Assembly (NCBI RefSeq): GCF_006715225.1
Contig: NZ_VFMU01000001.1
Location: 3,224,001-3,288,000, forward strand
DNA length: 64,000 nucleotides
DNA from: Arthrobacter sp. SLBN-112
GTDB taxonomy: Bacteria; Actinomycetota; Actinomycetes; Actinomycetales; Micrococcaceae
Direction: 5' to 3'
The position numbers and the translations under genes are program-made. Within the stretch, counting starts at the first letter, position 1. Each line of letters starts with the position of its first letter. Positions 27,750-37,242 of the stretch are shown here, piece by piece. Under the pieces are notes generated by a model that worked only from the letters and a program-made list of their open reading frames with translations, was not told the DNA's origin and did not search any database.

Positions 27750-28676
27750 ATGCTTAGCCGAATTGCCGAGTCCCTGTTTTGGATCGGCCGCTATGTGGAA
27801 CGGGCGGACGGTACCGCCCGCATCCTTGACGTCCACCTGGAGCGCCTCAACCACCTCCCCATGGACGAGCGCAGGAGCGTCGCCCAGGAACTGCTGGCGG
27901 TCATGGGCGCCCGGCCCCAGAGCGAGGATTTCGGCCTGCCCGAACTGCTCCACGCCCTGGCCTATGACAAGACCAGCGCCACGTCCATCGCCGGCTCCCT
28001 GGGCGCTGCCCGCGAGAATGCCCGCCGGGCGCGTGAGACCGTGTCCTCGGGCCTATGGGAGAGCCTGAACACCACCTACTACGGCCTGAGCCAGCACCGC
28101 AAGGACGTGGTGGGCACCTACCGCTTCTGCAATTGGACCCTTGAACGCACCGCCATGGTCAGCGGCCTTGCCGACACCACGGTGAGCCATGACGAAAGCT
28201 GGCTCTTCCTGGTCCTGGGCCGGTCCCTGGAACGTGCGGACATGACGGCCCGGATGCTGTCCACCCGCGATGTGCTCTCCGCCGGCATGTCCTGGGTGAA
28301 CATGCTGCGCTGCGCCGGCGCCTACGAGTCATTCCTGCGCACCCGCCGCGCCGCGTTCGGTGACCAGCACGCCGCAGAATTCCTGCTGCTGGACCGGCTC
28401 TTCCCCCGCTCCATCGTCTACGCGCTGCGGGACGCCGACGAGTGCCTGGCCAAGCTGGACCCGTCCGCGCAGCGGGTGGGTTTCATCAATGATGCCCGCC
28501 GCATCGTGGGGCAGGCCAGGACCTTCCTTGAGTTTCACCGGACGGACGACCTCATGTCCGAGCTGCCCGAGCACATGGAACGGGTCCAGAAGGCAGTGTC
28601 CCAGGCCTCGGACGCCATTTCCCGTAAGTACTTCAATCAGGCGGACGAACTGGCCTGGGTGGGAGAAGTGTCATGA
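27750..28676 (+). CDS. Alpha-E domain protein (DUF403)
   Basis: A 308-residue, nearly all-helical protein. It starts MLSRIAESLFWIGRYVERAD, the alpha-E hallmark, with a second copy of the theme in LFLVLGRSLERADMTARML. The family has no assigned chemistry and occurs almost always next to a circularly permuted ATP-grasp and a transglutaminase, as here. GCAGGAGG lies upstream of ATG 27750. Its stop overlaps the start of the transglutaminase gene (ATGA), so the two are translationally coupled. Confidence 0.9.
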   Translation: MLSRIAESLFWIGRYVERADGTARILDVHLERLNHLPMDERRSVAQELLAVMGARPQSEDFGLPELLHALAYDKTSATSIAGSLGAARENARRARETVSSGLWESLNTTYYGLSQHRKDVVGTYRFCNWTLERTAMVSGLADTTVSHDESWLFLVLGRSLERADMTARMLSTRDVLSAGMSWVNMLRCAGAYESFLRTRRAAFGDQHAAEFLLLDRLFPRSIVYALRDADECLAKLDPSAQRVGFINDARRIVGQARTFLEFHRTDDLMSELPEHMERVQKAVSQASDAISRKYFNQADELAWVGEVS

Positions 28677-29524
28677 CCCGGTTGAGCATCGTCCACAGGA
28701 CGGCCTACAAGTACAACAAGCGCGTCACCCTGTCCTACAACGAGGCCCGGATGACGCCGCTGACGGATTCGCAGCAGGTGGTGCTCGAGTCCGTGGTGAA
28801 GGTGTCCCCGTCCCAGGCGGCGGTCAGCACGTACCGCGACTACTGGGGGACCAGGGTCACGGCCTTCGACATGCAGATGCCGCACGAGAACCTCGAGGTG
28901 GTCTCCAACATCACGGTGGAGGTGCACCGGGCCGGGAAGATTCCTGCAGAAGCGGACATCGTGGGCTGGGACGTCCTGGCCGCACCGGAAACACTGGACA
29001 CCTTCAGTGACTGGCTGCCACAGTCCCGGCTGAGCGGGCCGGGCGACGAAGTGCTGGGCATCATCCCGGACGTCGTGGCGGGGAAGAACCCGCACGAAGC
29101 TGCCATGGCCGTCTTCGCCTGGATGCGGGGGGAGATGACGTACATGTCCGGCTCCACCGCTGTCACCACCAATGCGGAGGAGGCCTGGGGCCAGCGCCAG
29201 GGGGTGTGCCAGGACCTGGCGCACCTGGCGATCGGTGCGCTGCGCAGCTGCGGCATTCCGGCACGCTACGTCTCCGGCTACCTGCACCCGCGGTCCAGCG
29301 CCGGAATCGGCGAGACGGTGGCAGGACAGTCGCATGCCTGGCTGGAATGGTGGGACGGTGACTGGCGCAGCTGGGACCCCACCAACCACAAGCCTGCCGG
29401 GGACTTCCACGTCACGGTGGCACGCGGCCGGGATTACCGGGACGTGCCCCCGCTCAAGGGCATCCTGTCCGGCGGCGGCGGGTCCGCCCTGAACGTCAGC
29501 GTGGAGATCACCCAGCTCGCCTGA
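28673..29524 (+). CDS. Transglutaminase-like cysteine protein
   Basis: A 283-residue protein with an N-terminal beta domain (LSIVHRTAYKYNKRVTLSYNEARMTPL) and a C-terminal transglutaminase core. The catalytic triad is visible as Cys179 (GVCQDLAHL), His221 (QSHAWLEWW) and Asp235 (SWDPTN). It is the third gene of the ATP-grasp/alpha-E/transglutaminase operon. In this family it may act as a peptidase or transpeptidase on the product of the ATP-grasp enzyme; that is prediction. There is no signal peptide, so it acts in the cytoplasm. It starts within the alpha-E stop codon. Confidence 0.9.
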   Translation: MTRLSIVHRTAYKYNKRVTLSYNEARMTPLTDSQQVVLESVVKVSPSQAAVSTYRDYWGTRVTAFDMQMPHENLEVVSNITVEVHRAGKIPAEADIVGWDVLAAPETLDTFSDWLPQSRLSGPGDEVLGIIPDVVAGKNPHEAAMAVFAWMRGEMTYMSGSTAVTTNAEEAWGQRQGVCQDLAHLAIGALRSCGIPARYVSGYLHPRSSAGIGETVAGQSHAWLEWWDGDWRSWDPTNHKPAGDFHVTVARGRDYRDVPPLKGILSGGGGSALNVSVEITQLA

Positions 29525-29529
29525 GGCGC

Positions 29530-29562
29530 CAGGTTCCCCGGCCGTAGCGGCCCGGGAACCTG
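29530..29562. terminator. Hairpin after the transglutaminase operon
   Basis: CAGGTTCCC pairs with GGGAACCTG around a GC-rich loop that can pair further. It sits between convergent genes and likely serves both. Confidence 0.55.
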
Positions 29563-29573
29563 ATGTCACGGCT

Positions 29574-30041
29574 CTATTCCGGTGCCGTCCTGGCGGCGCT
29601 GCTGATCTGGGTCCACCACGTCATGGGATCGGTGACCTGGAAGCGGCGGCCGGTGACCGAATCCGGGGTGATGCGGACGAACGCGTCCTTCCGCCCCGAC
29701 TGCCACGGAAAGAGGTACAGGCGGGAGGTTTCCAGTACATCCTCCGTGCTCTTGACCAGGGCGGCGGTGCCCTTGATCACCACGCTCCAGGCCAGGCCCG
29801 TTTCGGGATCCACGCCGTCCGCCTCCACGGCCACGGGGGCATCGCCGGACGCTGCCGACAGCTTGGTTCCCTGGCTGGTCCGGAAGACCAGCGTGCCGCT
29901 GTCCACCGTGTAGTTGACCGGGAAGATGTCCGGGCGCCCATCCACCAGCACCGCCAGCCTGCCCACGGAGACCGTCCGCAGCAAGGCCCAGCATTCATGG
30001 TGTTCGAGGTTTTGGACTTGGCTAGATGACTCGTTGCTCAT
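29574..30041 (-). CDS. Pyridoxamine 5'-phosphate oxidase-like protein
   Basis: A 155-residue split-barrel flavin protein. It has the features of the actinobacterial PNPOx-like family: HHECWALLRTVSVGRLAVLVDGRPDIFPVNY near the start and a WSVVIKGTA strand. These proteins usually bind F420 or FMN and take part in redox or nitroreductase-like reactions, seldom in true vitamin B6 synthesis. Cofactor and substrate are unknown. It converges with the transglutaminase operon and lies close upstream of the zinc-ribbon SDR gene's 3' end. Confidence 0.8.
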   Translation of the reverse strand: MSNESSSQVQNLEHHECWALLRTVSVGRLAVLVDGRPDIFPVNYTVDSGTLVFRTSQGTKLSAASGDAPVAVEADGVDPETGLAWSVVIKGTAALVKSTEDVLETSRLYLFPWQSGRKDAFVRITPDSVTGRRFQVTDPMTWWTQISSAARTAPE

Positions 30042-30059
30042 GCGGTGAGCATACGCCCT

Positions 30060-31511
30060 TCACCAGGGACTGGGCTTGTAATCCTTGAGGAAGACGCCGT
30101 ACTGGTCCTCGCCGTTCTCGCCCATGACGATGGGATCGTAAACCCGTGCCGCGCCGTCCACCAGGTCCAGTGGCGCGTGGAACCCTTCCTCCATCAGCCG
30201 GACCTTGGTGAAGTGGGGGCGTTCGTCGGTAATCCAGCCGGTATCGACAGCGGTCATCAGGATGCCGTCAGTGTCCAGCATCTCCTGGGCGCTGGTGCGG
30301 GTCATCATGTTCAGTGCGGCCTTGGCCATGTTGGTGTGTGGATGTCCCGGCCCCTTGTAGGCCCGGGAGAACTGGCCTTCCATCGCGGAGACGTTCACGA
30401 TGTACTTGCGCCGCGCGGTGGAGCGCCTCATGGCCCCTCGCAGCCGGCTGACCAGCAGGAACGGCGCGGTGACGTTGCAGAGCTGAACCTCAAGCATTTC
30501 GAGCGGATCCACTTCGTCCACCACCTGGGTCCAGCTGTTGATGGTGGCAAGGTCAGGGACCAGGCCGCCGGCGTCGATGGCGGTGCCGGAGGCGATCCGC
30601 TCCAGCGAGGCGGACCCGGTGGACAGTGCCAGTGACGTGATGGCGTCGCCAGCCAGGACCGGGTGTTCGGTGACGCTGCCGGCAAGCGCCAGCGGATGCT
30701 TGTCGTGGGCGTGGCCGAAGGTCAGCAGTTCGGGGCCGCCGTCGGCGTGCTCCAGTGCCGCGGGAAGCGGTTCGTCCTCGGCGTCCACCAGCGGCTTGTA
30801 CGCGTTGCCGGAACGGCGCACGGTCTGGGCGGCGTTGTTGATGATGATGTCCAGAGGACCGGCCTCGTTGAGGGAATCGGTCAGGGCCATGACCTGGGCA
30901 GGATCGCGCAGGTCGATGCCCACGATCCGGAGCCGGTGCAGCCATTCGCCGCTGTCTTCCATGGCGGCGAAGCGGCGGGCCGCGTCCTTGGGGAAACGTG
31001 TGGTGATGGTGGTGTGCGCTCCGTCGCGCAGCAGCCGGAGGGCGATGTACATCCCGATCTTTGCGCGGCCGCCGGTCAGCAGGGCCCGCCGTCCGGTCAG
31101 GTCGGTCCGGGCATCCCGCTTGCTGTGGCTGAAGGCCGCGCATTCCGGGCAGAGCTGGTGGTAGAAGGCGTCCACCTGGGTGTAGTGCTGCTTGCAGATA
31201 TAGCAGGGGCGGGACCGGATGAGGTGGCCCGCGATCGTGCCGGTGGCCGACGGTGCCAACTTGTTGCCGCGGGTCTCGTCGTCGATCCGGTCCGGCGCGG
31301 CGGTGGCCGTCTGGGCAATGACGGCGCGGTCGGCGTCGGCGATGGAATCCCGCTTGGTGACCCTGCGGTGGCGCTTGACCGCCTTGAACATCTTGCCGGT
31401 GGCGCGGCGCACCGAGATGTAGTCCGGGTGCTCCTCGTCGTACGCGTGGATGGTGTTCAGGACCTTGAGGCAGGCCTGGATGTCCTCAGGGGTCAGATCG
31501 GGGGAGCTCAT
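30060..31511 (-). CDS. SDR-fold protein with zinc ribbon and degenerate active site
   Basis: A 483-residue protein. Residues 103-124 form a zinc-ribbon pattern (CYIC and CPEC, CX2C-X14-CX2C). A long SDR domain follows, with cofactor motif TGGRAKIG (146-153) and NNAAQTVRR. The catalytic segment reads HPHTNMAKAALNMM. The lysine is present but the residue four before it is threonine, not the usual tyrosine. An insertion of about 90 residues (EDEPLPAALEHADGG onward) lies inside the fold. It could be an NAD(P)-binding protein that is not a normal dehydrogenase. It stands alone downstream of glgC, behind that gene's terminator. Confidence 0.78.
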   Translation of the reverse strand: MSSPDLTPEDIQACLKVLNTIHAYDEEHPDYISVRRATGKMFKAVKRHRRVTKRDSIADADRAVIAQTATAAPDRIDDETRGNKLAPSATGTIAGHLIRSRPCYICKQHYTQVDAFYHQLCPECAAFSHSKRDARTDLTGRRALLTGGRAKIGMYIALRLLRDGAHTTITTRFPKDAARRFAAMEDSGEWLHRLRIVGIDLRDPAQVMALTDSLNEAGPLDIIINNAAQTVRRSGNAYKPLVDAEDEPLPAALEHADGGPELLTFGHAHDKHPLALAGSVTEHPVLAGDAITSLALSTGSASLERIASGTAIDAGGLVPDLATINSWTQVVDEVDPLEMLEVQLCNVTAPFLLVSRLRGAMRRSTARRKYIVNVSAMEGQFSRAYKGPGHPHTNMAKAALNMMTRTSAQEMLDTDGILMTAVDTGWITDERPHFTKVRLMEEGFHAPLDLVDGAARVYDPIVMGENGEDQYGVFLKDYKPSPW

Positions 31512-31536
31512 TGGGAAAATTTTACAGCGTACGCCG

Positions 31537-31570
31537 CAGGCCGGGACACCATCAGTGGTGTCCCGGCCTG
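31537..31570 (-). terminator. Terminator after glgC
   Basis: A perfect 14-base inverted repeat, CAGGCCGGGACACC with GGTGTCCCGGCCTG, and a six-base loop. It lies 30 bases past the glgC stop on the reverse strand and before the next leftward gene. Confidence 0.75.
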
Positions 31571-31599
31571 CAGGCGCCTTGGGGAATTCGGAGTCCGGG

Positions 31600-33009
31600 T
31601 CAGGAAACCCGGGCGCCGGGCGCTGCCTTCGCGGCCGCGGCTGCGTGCGTGCCGGCCACCTTGTCGGCGGCTTCGCGCATGTCGGGGTACTGGTCCGCGG
31701 CCGCCTTCACGGCGCTGGGCAGCTGGCTGAGGTGCCGCGCAGCGAGCCGGCGTTCCTCATCGCCCGGTTCCGGGACTTCCTGGCCCTTGGCCAGGACGGT
31801 GATGCCGGAATCAGTGACCTTGAAGCCGCGTGCGCGGTCCAGCTCATGGTCCAGTCCGATGGCGGCGCCGGCAGGGACCTTGACGTTCTTGTCCAGGATG
31901 GCGCGGTTGATGACCGCCCCTTCGCCCACCTGAACCTTGTCCATGAGGACCGAGTCGATGACCCGGCCGCTGGTGGCCACATAGACGTCGTTGGACAGCA
32001 CCGAGCCTTCCACCACGCCGCCGGAGATCACCACGCCGCTGGAGACGATCGAGTCCAGGGCCGCGCCCACGGTGTTGTTCTGGCCCCGGACGAACTTGGC
32101 CGGCGGGGAAATGCTCTGCCGGGTGTAGATGGGCCATTCGGAGTTGTAGAGGTTGAACACGGGCAGCGGGGAGATGAGGTCCATGTGGGCGTCGTAGAAG
32201 GAATCGATGGTGCCAACGTCGCGCCAGTAGGTGCGGTCGCGTTCGGTGGAGCCGGGGATGTCGTTGAGCGTGAAGTCGTAGACACCCGCCTCGCCCTGGT
32301 TCACGAAGTACGGGATGATGTCCCCGCCCATGTCGTGCTTGGTGTCCAGGCGCTCGGCATCGACGTGCAGCGCGGCCACCAGGGCGTCGGCGTCGAACAC
32401 GTAGTTGCCCATGGAGGCCAGGAACTGGGAGGGATCTGCGGCAAGCCCGGGGGTGCTGGCGGGCTTTTCCACGAAGGCGGCAATCTTCTGGGGATCGTTC
32501 TGGTCCACTTCGATAACGCCGAACTGGTCGGCCATGTGCAGCGGCTGCCGTACGGCCGCCACCGTGGCTTTGGCTCCGCTGTTCACGTGCTGGGCCACCA
32601 TCTGGGCGAAGTCCATCCGGTACACGTGGTCCGCCCCGACCACCACCACGATGTCCGGGCTGGCATCGTGGATGAGGTTCAGGGACTGGTAGATGGCGTT
32701 GGCGCTGCCCAGGAACCAGCTCTTGCCCACGCGCTGCTGCGCCGGAACCGAGGCGATGTAGTTGCCCAGCTGGGTGGACATCCGCCAGGTCTCCGAGATG
32801 TGCCGGTCGAGGCTGTGCGACTTGTACTGGGTGAGTACCACGATCTGGAGGTACCGGGAATTGACCAGGTTGGACAGCGCGAAGTCAATCAGGCGGTAGC
32901 TGCCGGCGAAGGGCACAGCGGGCTTGGCCCGGTCTGCCGTCAGTGGCATCAGCCTGTTTCCCTCGCCACCTGCGAGGACAATCGCCAGGACTTTTTTCGT
33001 TAACGGCAT
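31600..33009 (-). CDS. glgC: Glucose-1-phosphate adenylyltransferase
   Basis: A 469-residue protein. The nucleotidyltransferase start is [18 protein letters not shown] with [20 protein letters not shown], then [22 protein letters not shown], and [18 protein letters not shown]. The C-terminal left-handed beta helix follows ([21 protein letters not shown]). It makes ADP-glucose from glucose-1-phosphate and ATP, the first committed step of glycogen synthesis. The last 50 residues (alanine-rich, [14 protein letters not shown]) extend past the family norm. It diverges from glgA with about 90 bases between the starts, so the two are probably co-regulated. Confidence 0.95.
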   Translation of the reverse strand: MPLTKKVLAIVLAGGEGNRLMPLTADRAKPAVPFAGSYRLIDFALSNLVNSRYLQIVVLTQYKSHSLDRHISETWRMSTQLGNYIASVPAQQRVGKSWFLGSANAIYQSLNLIHDASPDIVVVVGADHVYRMDFAQMVAQHVNSGAKATVAAVRQPLHMADQFGVIEVDQNDPQKIAAFVEKPASTPGLAADPSQFLASMGNYVFDADALVAALHVDAERLDTKHDMGGDIIPYFVNQGEAGVYDFTLNDIPGSTERDRTYWRDVGTIDSFYDAHMDLISPLPVFNLYNSEWPIYTRQSISPPAKFVRGQNNTVGAALDSIVSSGVVISGGVVEGSVLSNDVYVATSGRVIDSVLMDKVQVGEGAVINRAILDKNVKVPAGAAIGLDHELDRARGFKVTDSGITVLAKGQEVPEPGDEERRLAARHLSQLPSAVKAAADQYPDMREAADKVAGTHAAAAAKAAPGARVS

Positions 33010-33102
33010 GATGGTCGCTCCTGTACGCCTTCGTAACTCCCCAAGACAGTCCGGTAGGCCCGGACTCCTTCACACTAGAACAGTTATGCGTGAAGGACTA
33101 CC

Positions 33103-34317
33103 TTGGGTCTTGTGCGAATAGACATTGTGACTAAAGAGTTCCCGCCCGAGATCTACGGTGGCGCCGGGGTGCATGTCGCCGAATTGAGCAGGGTGCTTAG
33201 CAAGCACGTTGACCTGCAGGTTCGTGCGTTTGGTGCTCCACGCGACGCCGATTACCATGGCGCGGCGGTGACGTCGTACCAGGTCCCGGAGGACCTCGGA
33301 GGGGCGAACGCGGCGGTGCAGACCCTGGGCGTGGACCTGCGCATTGTGCCGGATGTCCAAGGCGCGGACGTGGTCCATTCGCATACCTGGTACGCCAACA
33401 TGGCGGGGCATCTCGCGTCCCTGCTGCACGGAATTCCGCACGTTCTCAGCGCCCACAGCCTCGAGCCGCTGCGGCCCTGGAAGGCCGAGCAGCTTGGCGG
33501 CGGCTACGCCCTTTCTTCCTGGGTGGAAAAGACGGCCTATGAAGCGGCAGCAGCCATCATCGCCGTGTCCGAGGGCATGCGCCAGGACATCCTGCGCAGC
33601 TACCCCAACGTGGATCCGGCAAAGGTCCGGGTGGTCCACAACGGCATCGATGTGGAACTGTGGCAGCGTGACGAAAACGACGACGCCGTCCGTGCCCTGG
33701 GCATCGACCCCGCCACGCCAAGCGTCGTCTTTGTGGGAAGAAACACAAGGCAGAAGGGCGTTCCTTACCTCCTGCGGGCGGCGGCGAAACTTCCGGCCGA
33801 CGTCCAGCTGGTCCTGTGCCTGGGCGCAGCGGACACCCGGGAACTGGCAGCCGAAACCGCTGCCCTCATCGAGGACCTGCAGAAGCAGCGCACGGGCGTT
33901 GTCCTGATCGAACGGATGCTGCCGCGCCACGAGCTGATCCAGGTGCTCAGCCACGCCACAGCCTTCGCCTGCCCCTCCATCTACGAGCCGCTGGGCATCG
34001 TCAACCTCGAAGCCATGGCCTGCGGCGCTGCAGTCGTAGCCAGCGCCACGGGCGGCATCCCCGAGGTGGTTGAGCACGGCCGGACCGGACTGCTGGTGGA
34101 CCTGGAACAGGTCACCGACGGCACCGGCACCCCCCTGGACCCGGAAAAGTTCGTCAAGGAGTTCGCTGCCGCCCTCACCGAGGTGGTGTCCGATCCCGAA
34201 CGCGCCCGCGCCATGGGCCAGGCCGGCCGGGAGCGGGCCGAAAAGCACTTCTCCTGGGAGTCGATTACGGAAACCACCCTCGAGGTGTACCGCTCGGTGC
34301 TGCCGGCACAGAGCTGA
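33103..34317 (+). CDS. glgA: Glycogen synthase, actinobacterial type
   Basis: A 404-residue GT-B glycosyltransferase. Its N-terminal donor loop reads KEFPPEIYGGAGVHVAEL. GRNTRQKGVPYLL begins the C-terminal half, and the E-x7-E motif is EPLGIVNLE. This is the actinobacterial GlgA (GT4 type), shorter than the E. coli GT5 enzyme. It uses ADP-glucose from GlgC to elongate glucan or to make maltose-1-phosphate. TTG 33103 is supported by AAGGA six bases upstream; GTG 33112 (VRIDIVTKEF) is the alternative. A perfect terminator follows. Confidence 0.9.
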   Translation: MGLVRIDIVTKEFPPEIYGGAGVHVAELSRVLSKHVDLQVRAFGAPRDADYHGAAVTSYQVPEDLGGANAAVQTLGVDLRIVPDVQGADVVHSHTWYANMAGHLASLLHGIPHVLSAHSLEPLRPWKAEQLGGGYALSSWVEKTAYEAAAAIIAVSEGMRQDILRSYPNVDPAKVRVVHNGIDVELWQRDENDDAVRALGIDPATPSVVFVGRNTRQKGVPYLLRAAAKLPADVQLVLCLGAADTRELAAETAALIEDLQKQRTGVVLIERMLPRHELIQVLSHATAFACPSIYEPLGIVNLEAMACGAAVVASATGGIPEVVEHGRTGLLVDLEQVTDGTGTPLDPEKFVKEFAAALTEVVSDPERARAMGQAGRERAEKHFSWESITETTLEVYRSVLPAQS

Positions 34318-34337
34318 CCCGCCTGAAGCATTAACGC

Positions 34338-34377
34338 CGACGGCGCCGCCCACCTTGCGAGGTGGGCGGCGCCGTCG
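34338..34377. terminator. Strong hairpin between glgA and the acyl-CoA oxidase
   Basis: A perfect 18-base inverted repeat (CGACGGCGCCGCCCACCT with its complement) around TGCG. It is placed between convergent genes and likely works in both directions. Confidence 0.8.
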
Positions 34378-34400
34378 TCGTTGCTGCTGTTGCGGGACGG

Positions 34401-36512
34401 CTACTTCCGGTTCCCGGCTGTGCGCGCCAGCAGGACCTTTTCGTCCACGGGCGACTGCCCGCTGGCCCGCTCGGCCCGGAAGTGGGCCCGCGCCTCGTCC
34501 TGCCGGGTCTTCTCGGCGCCGGTGGCGATGGCGGCCCGCACATGGTCCTCGCCGTAGCCAAAGGCGTCCACCAGGTCCAGGGCATGCGGCCGGATCCTCT
34601 CCAGCAGCCGGTTGATGTACCCTCCCACGGTGCGGGCCCGCTGCATGGAGAGCCGGCCGTTCATGAGGTACCAGGACAGGTTCTTCTCGATCAGCGACAA
34701 GCCGAAGAGGTCCCGCAACCAGGTCAGGACCTTCCTGGTTCCGGGGTCCGCCACCTGCTGGAGGGCGTCCGTAAAGGCCTCCCACTGCAGCAGTTCCGCG
34801 TGCGCCTGGGCGGCGTCGATCAGTTCGTTCTGGTGCCGGTTGAACAGGGCGGCGCCTTTGTCCTGCGCAAGCCGCTTGCTGCCCTTCAGCGCGGCTCCTG
34901 CCTCGGCCACCATGGTTTGCACCCTGTCCGTAAGGAGAGCGCGCTGGGCTTCCTCGTCCCGGAGCGCGATTGCAGCCTTTTGGACCGACCCGGTATCAGC
35001 CACGAACTGGGCCACCTGGCGAAGTCCGGTGCGGTGGACAGCTGCGCCGGCAGCCTGGTTCACCACGTACCGGGCCAGGACGCCGAAGTCCACGTTGCGG
35101 AATTCCTTGGCGTAATCGGCCAGCAGGCGCTTGGCCACCAACTGGAGCAGCACCGTGTTGTCGCCCTCGAAGGTGGCATACACATCCAGGTCGGCGCGCA
35201 GTGAAGCGAACCGGTTTTCGATCAGGAAGCCGGCGCCGCCGCACGCTTCCCGGCATTCCTGCAGGGTGTCCAAGGCGTGCCAGGTGCTCAGGGGCTTCAG
35301 TGCCGCAGCCAGGGTCTCCAGGTCCTGGCGGTCCGCGTCGGTGTCGTGGGCGCCGGAAAAGACGTCGTCGAACTTCTGCAGCAGCTGCTCGTGTGCAAAG
35401 CCGGCCGCGTAGGTGGTGGCAAGCCGGGTGAACAAGCGCCGCTGGTGCCGCTGGTAGTCCAGCAGGACCTCTTCCTCCGTGTGCGAGGAGGCGTTGAACT
35501 GGCGGCGTTCCGTGGCGTACTGGATGGCGGCCTTCAGGGCCACCTTGGAGGCTGCGACGGCGGCGCCGTCCAGCGACACCCGGCCCTGGACCAGCGTGCC
35601 CAGCATGGTGAAGAAGCGCCGGCCGGGACTGGCGATCGGCGAGGTGTAGGTTCCGTCGGCATCGACGTTGCCGTACCGGTTCAGGAGGTTTGTCCGGGGA
35701 ATGCGGACGTTGGTGAAGTGCAGCCGGCCGTTGTCGATGCCGTTCAGGCCGCCCTTGATGCCGTCGTCTTCCCCGCCGATTCCGGGCAGGAATTCCTTGG
35801 TGGCCGGGTCCCGCAGGTCGACGTAGAAGGCGTGCACCCCGTGGTTGACCCCGCGGGTGACCAGCTGGGCAAAGACAACAGCGCCCAGGCCGTCGATGGC
35901 GGCGTTGCCGATGTAGTCCTTCCATGCCGCGCGGAACGGGGTGTGGATGACGAACTCTTCGGTGGCGGGGTCATAGGTTGCGGTGGTGGCAATGCTGGCC
36001 ACGTCCGAGCCATGGCCGGTTTCGGTCATGGCGAAGCAGCCGGGTATTTCCAGGTTCATGATTCCGGGCAGCCACTTGGTGTGGTGTTCTGCGGTGCCCA
36101 GGTGCATCACCGCGGATCCAAAGAGTCCCCACTGGACGCCGGCCTTGATCTGCAGCGAAGGGTCAGCCACCACCAGTTCCTCGAACCCCGCGATGTTTCC
36201 GCCGTGGTCGTCGGCGCCGCCCAGCTCTGCGGGGAAGGCACGGTGCACGGCTTCATGGTCCACGAGGTATTTCAACTGGCCGAACACCCGGGCGCGGTGC
36301 TCCGTATGCGTCAGGCCCTCGATCTTGTGCAGTTCCGGCCTGGCAGCCAGCTCCCTTGCCTGGTGCCGCACGTCGGCCCACTTGCCGAGGAGTTGCCGCC
36401 CCAGTGCCTCGACGTCGACGGCGGGGGCAGGGCCATTGCCCATAGGGGTGGCTGCAGGGGTTGCCGAAGGCCGAAGCCCCTTGCGGGCAGGGCGGTCCAC
36501 TACGTCAGTCAT
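34401..36512 (-). CDS. Acyl-CoA oxidase/dehydrogenase
   Basis: A 703-residue protein with the acyl-CoA oxidase layout. It has an N-terminal helical domain, a middle beta domain with CFAMTETGHGSDVASIATTATYD and a flavin-binding helical core (ATERRQFN and CREACGGAGFL). A C-terminal oxidase extension brings it to the usual ACOX length of about 700. The expected catalytic glutamate region is present (ATFEGDNTVLLQ). It converts acyl-CoA to trans-2-enoyl-CoA, the first step of beta-oxidation, with FAD and probably oxygen. It lies directly downstream of the TetR regulator on the same strand (stop and start about one base apart), so the two are likely one transcript. Confidence 0.9.
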   Translation of the reverse strand: MTDVVDRPARKGLRPSATPAATPMGNGPAPAVDVEALGRQLLGKWADVRHQARELAARPELHKIEGLTHTEHRARVFGQLKYLVDHEAVHRAFPAELGGADDHGGNIAGFEELVVADPSLQIKAGVQWGLFGSAVMHLGTAEHHTKWLPGIMNLEIPGCFAMTETGHGSDVASIATTATYDPATEEFVIHTPFRAAWKDYIGNAAIDGLGAVVFAQLVTRGVNHGVHAFYVDLRDPATKEFLPGIGGEDDGIKGGLNGIDNGRLHFTNVRIPRTNLLNRYGNVDADGTYTSPIASPGRRFFTMLGTLVQGRVSLDGAAVAASKVALKAAIQYATERRQFNASSHTEEEVLLDYQRHQRRLFTRLATTYAAGFAHEQLLQKFDDVFSGAHDTDADRQDLETLAAALKPLSTWHALDTLQECREACGGAGFLIENRFASLRADLDVYATFEGDNTVLLQLVAKRLLADYAKEFRNVDFGVLARYVVNQAAGAAVHRTGLRQVAQFVADTGSVQKAAIALRDEEAQRALLTDRVQTMVAEAGAALKGSKRLAQDKGAALFNRHQNELIDAAQAHAELLQWEAFTDALQQVADPGTRKVLTWLRDLFGLSLIEKNLSWYLMNGRLSMQRARTVGGYINRLLERIRPHALDLVDAFGYGEDHVRAAIATGAEKTRQDEARAHFRAERASGQSPVDEKVLLARTAGNRK

Positions 36513-36513
36513 G

Positions 36514-37242
36514 TCACAGTCCTTCTTTGGCGGATAACTTGGTGGTCGATGGGGCGGGAGTGAGTTCGGGGGCTATGCCGACGCACAGCCACGCTGTGAT
36601 CTGGCGGGCCATCGTTTCCTGGGTTGGCTTGGCGGGGGAGTCCGGGGTGCTGAGCCATTGCTCACCGGCGTTCCGCACCAGGCCGATTGCCGCCTTGGGC
36701 CAATAGCCGATAACGATTTCCCCGACGTCGCCAAGGTGCGACCGCATGGGGGTGGCGATCATGTCGGCGATGGCGTCGAAGAAGTGGCCAAGCGGGCCCC
36801 CCGGGGCGGCCGGATGTGGCGGGTTGGAAGGGTCGGCAGGGGCATAGCTGGTGACGAACGCGTAGACGTTGGGGCTGGTGTCCGCCATTTGCAGATAGGC
36901 CGACACCATGGCCAGCAGGCCTTCCCGGGGAGTGACGGCGCTTTGGGCTGCTTCCTGGATGCGGTGCTGCATTTGGCTGAGGACGACTTCGCCCACGGCC
37001 TGCTGCAGCCCGGCCTTGTCCCCGAAATACCGGTAGAAGACCGATTTAGAGGTACCGGCAGCCGTTGCAATGTCCTCCATGGAGGCATCACTGCCCAGTG
37101 CGTGCACCGCACGGCGGGCCTGCTTGATCAATTCGCGGCGCCGCTTCTCCCGGTGGCTCTGCCAGCGGGAGGACCGTCCGTCAGGGGCTGCGGAAGACGG
37201 AGGCTCCATGGCCGCGGGGAGAGTTGTGTCCGGGAAGTTCAC
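36514..37242 (-). CDS. TetR-family regulator of the lipid-metabolism cluster
   Basis: About 242 residues from GTG 37242. The N-terminal DNA-binding domain has ASMEDIATAAGTSKSVFYRYFGDKAGLQQ, a clear TetR helix-turn-helix, after a basic lead-in (HREKRRRELIKQARRAV). The C-terminal part is a ligand domain. GTG 37242 begins right after the operator and may be leaderless, since TGATAC lies ten bases before it; ATG 37209 is the alternative. The frame stays open upstream through the operator, which is not the likely start. It probably represses its own operon and the divergent thiolase operon, released by a fatty acyl-CoA. Confidence 0.82.
   Translation of the reverse strand: MNFPDTTLPAAMEPPSSAAPDGRSSRWQSHREKRRRELIKQARRAVHALGSDASMEDIATAAGTSKSVFYRYFGDKAGLQQAVGEVVLSQMQHRIQEAAQSAVTPREGLLAMVSAYLQMADTSPNVYAFVTSYAPADPSNPPHPAAPGGPLGHFFDAIADMIATPMRSHLGDVGEIVIGYWPKAAIGLVRNAGEQWLSTPDSPAKPTQETMARQITAWLCVGIAPELTPAPSTTKLSAKEGL

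Noticed and set aside
31450..33003. 517-residue forward frame
   Set aside because: It is antisense to glgC, which is unmistakable on the other strand.
33070..34785. 571-residue reverse frame
   Set aside because: It runs through glgA in antisense, then a terminator, and has low-complexity composition.
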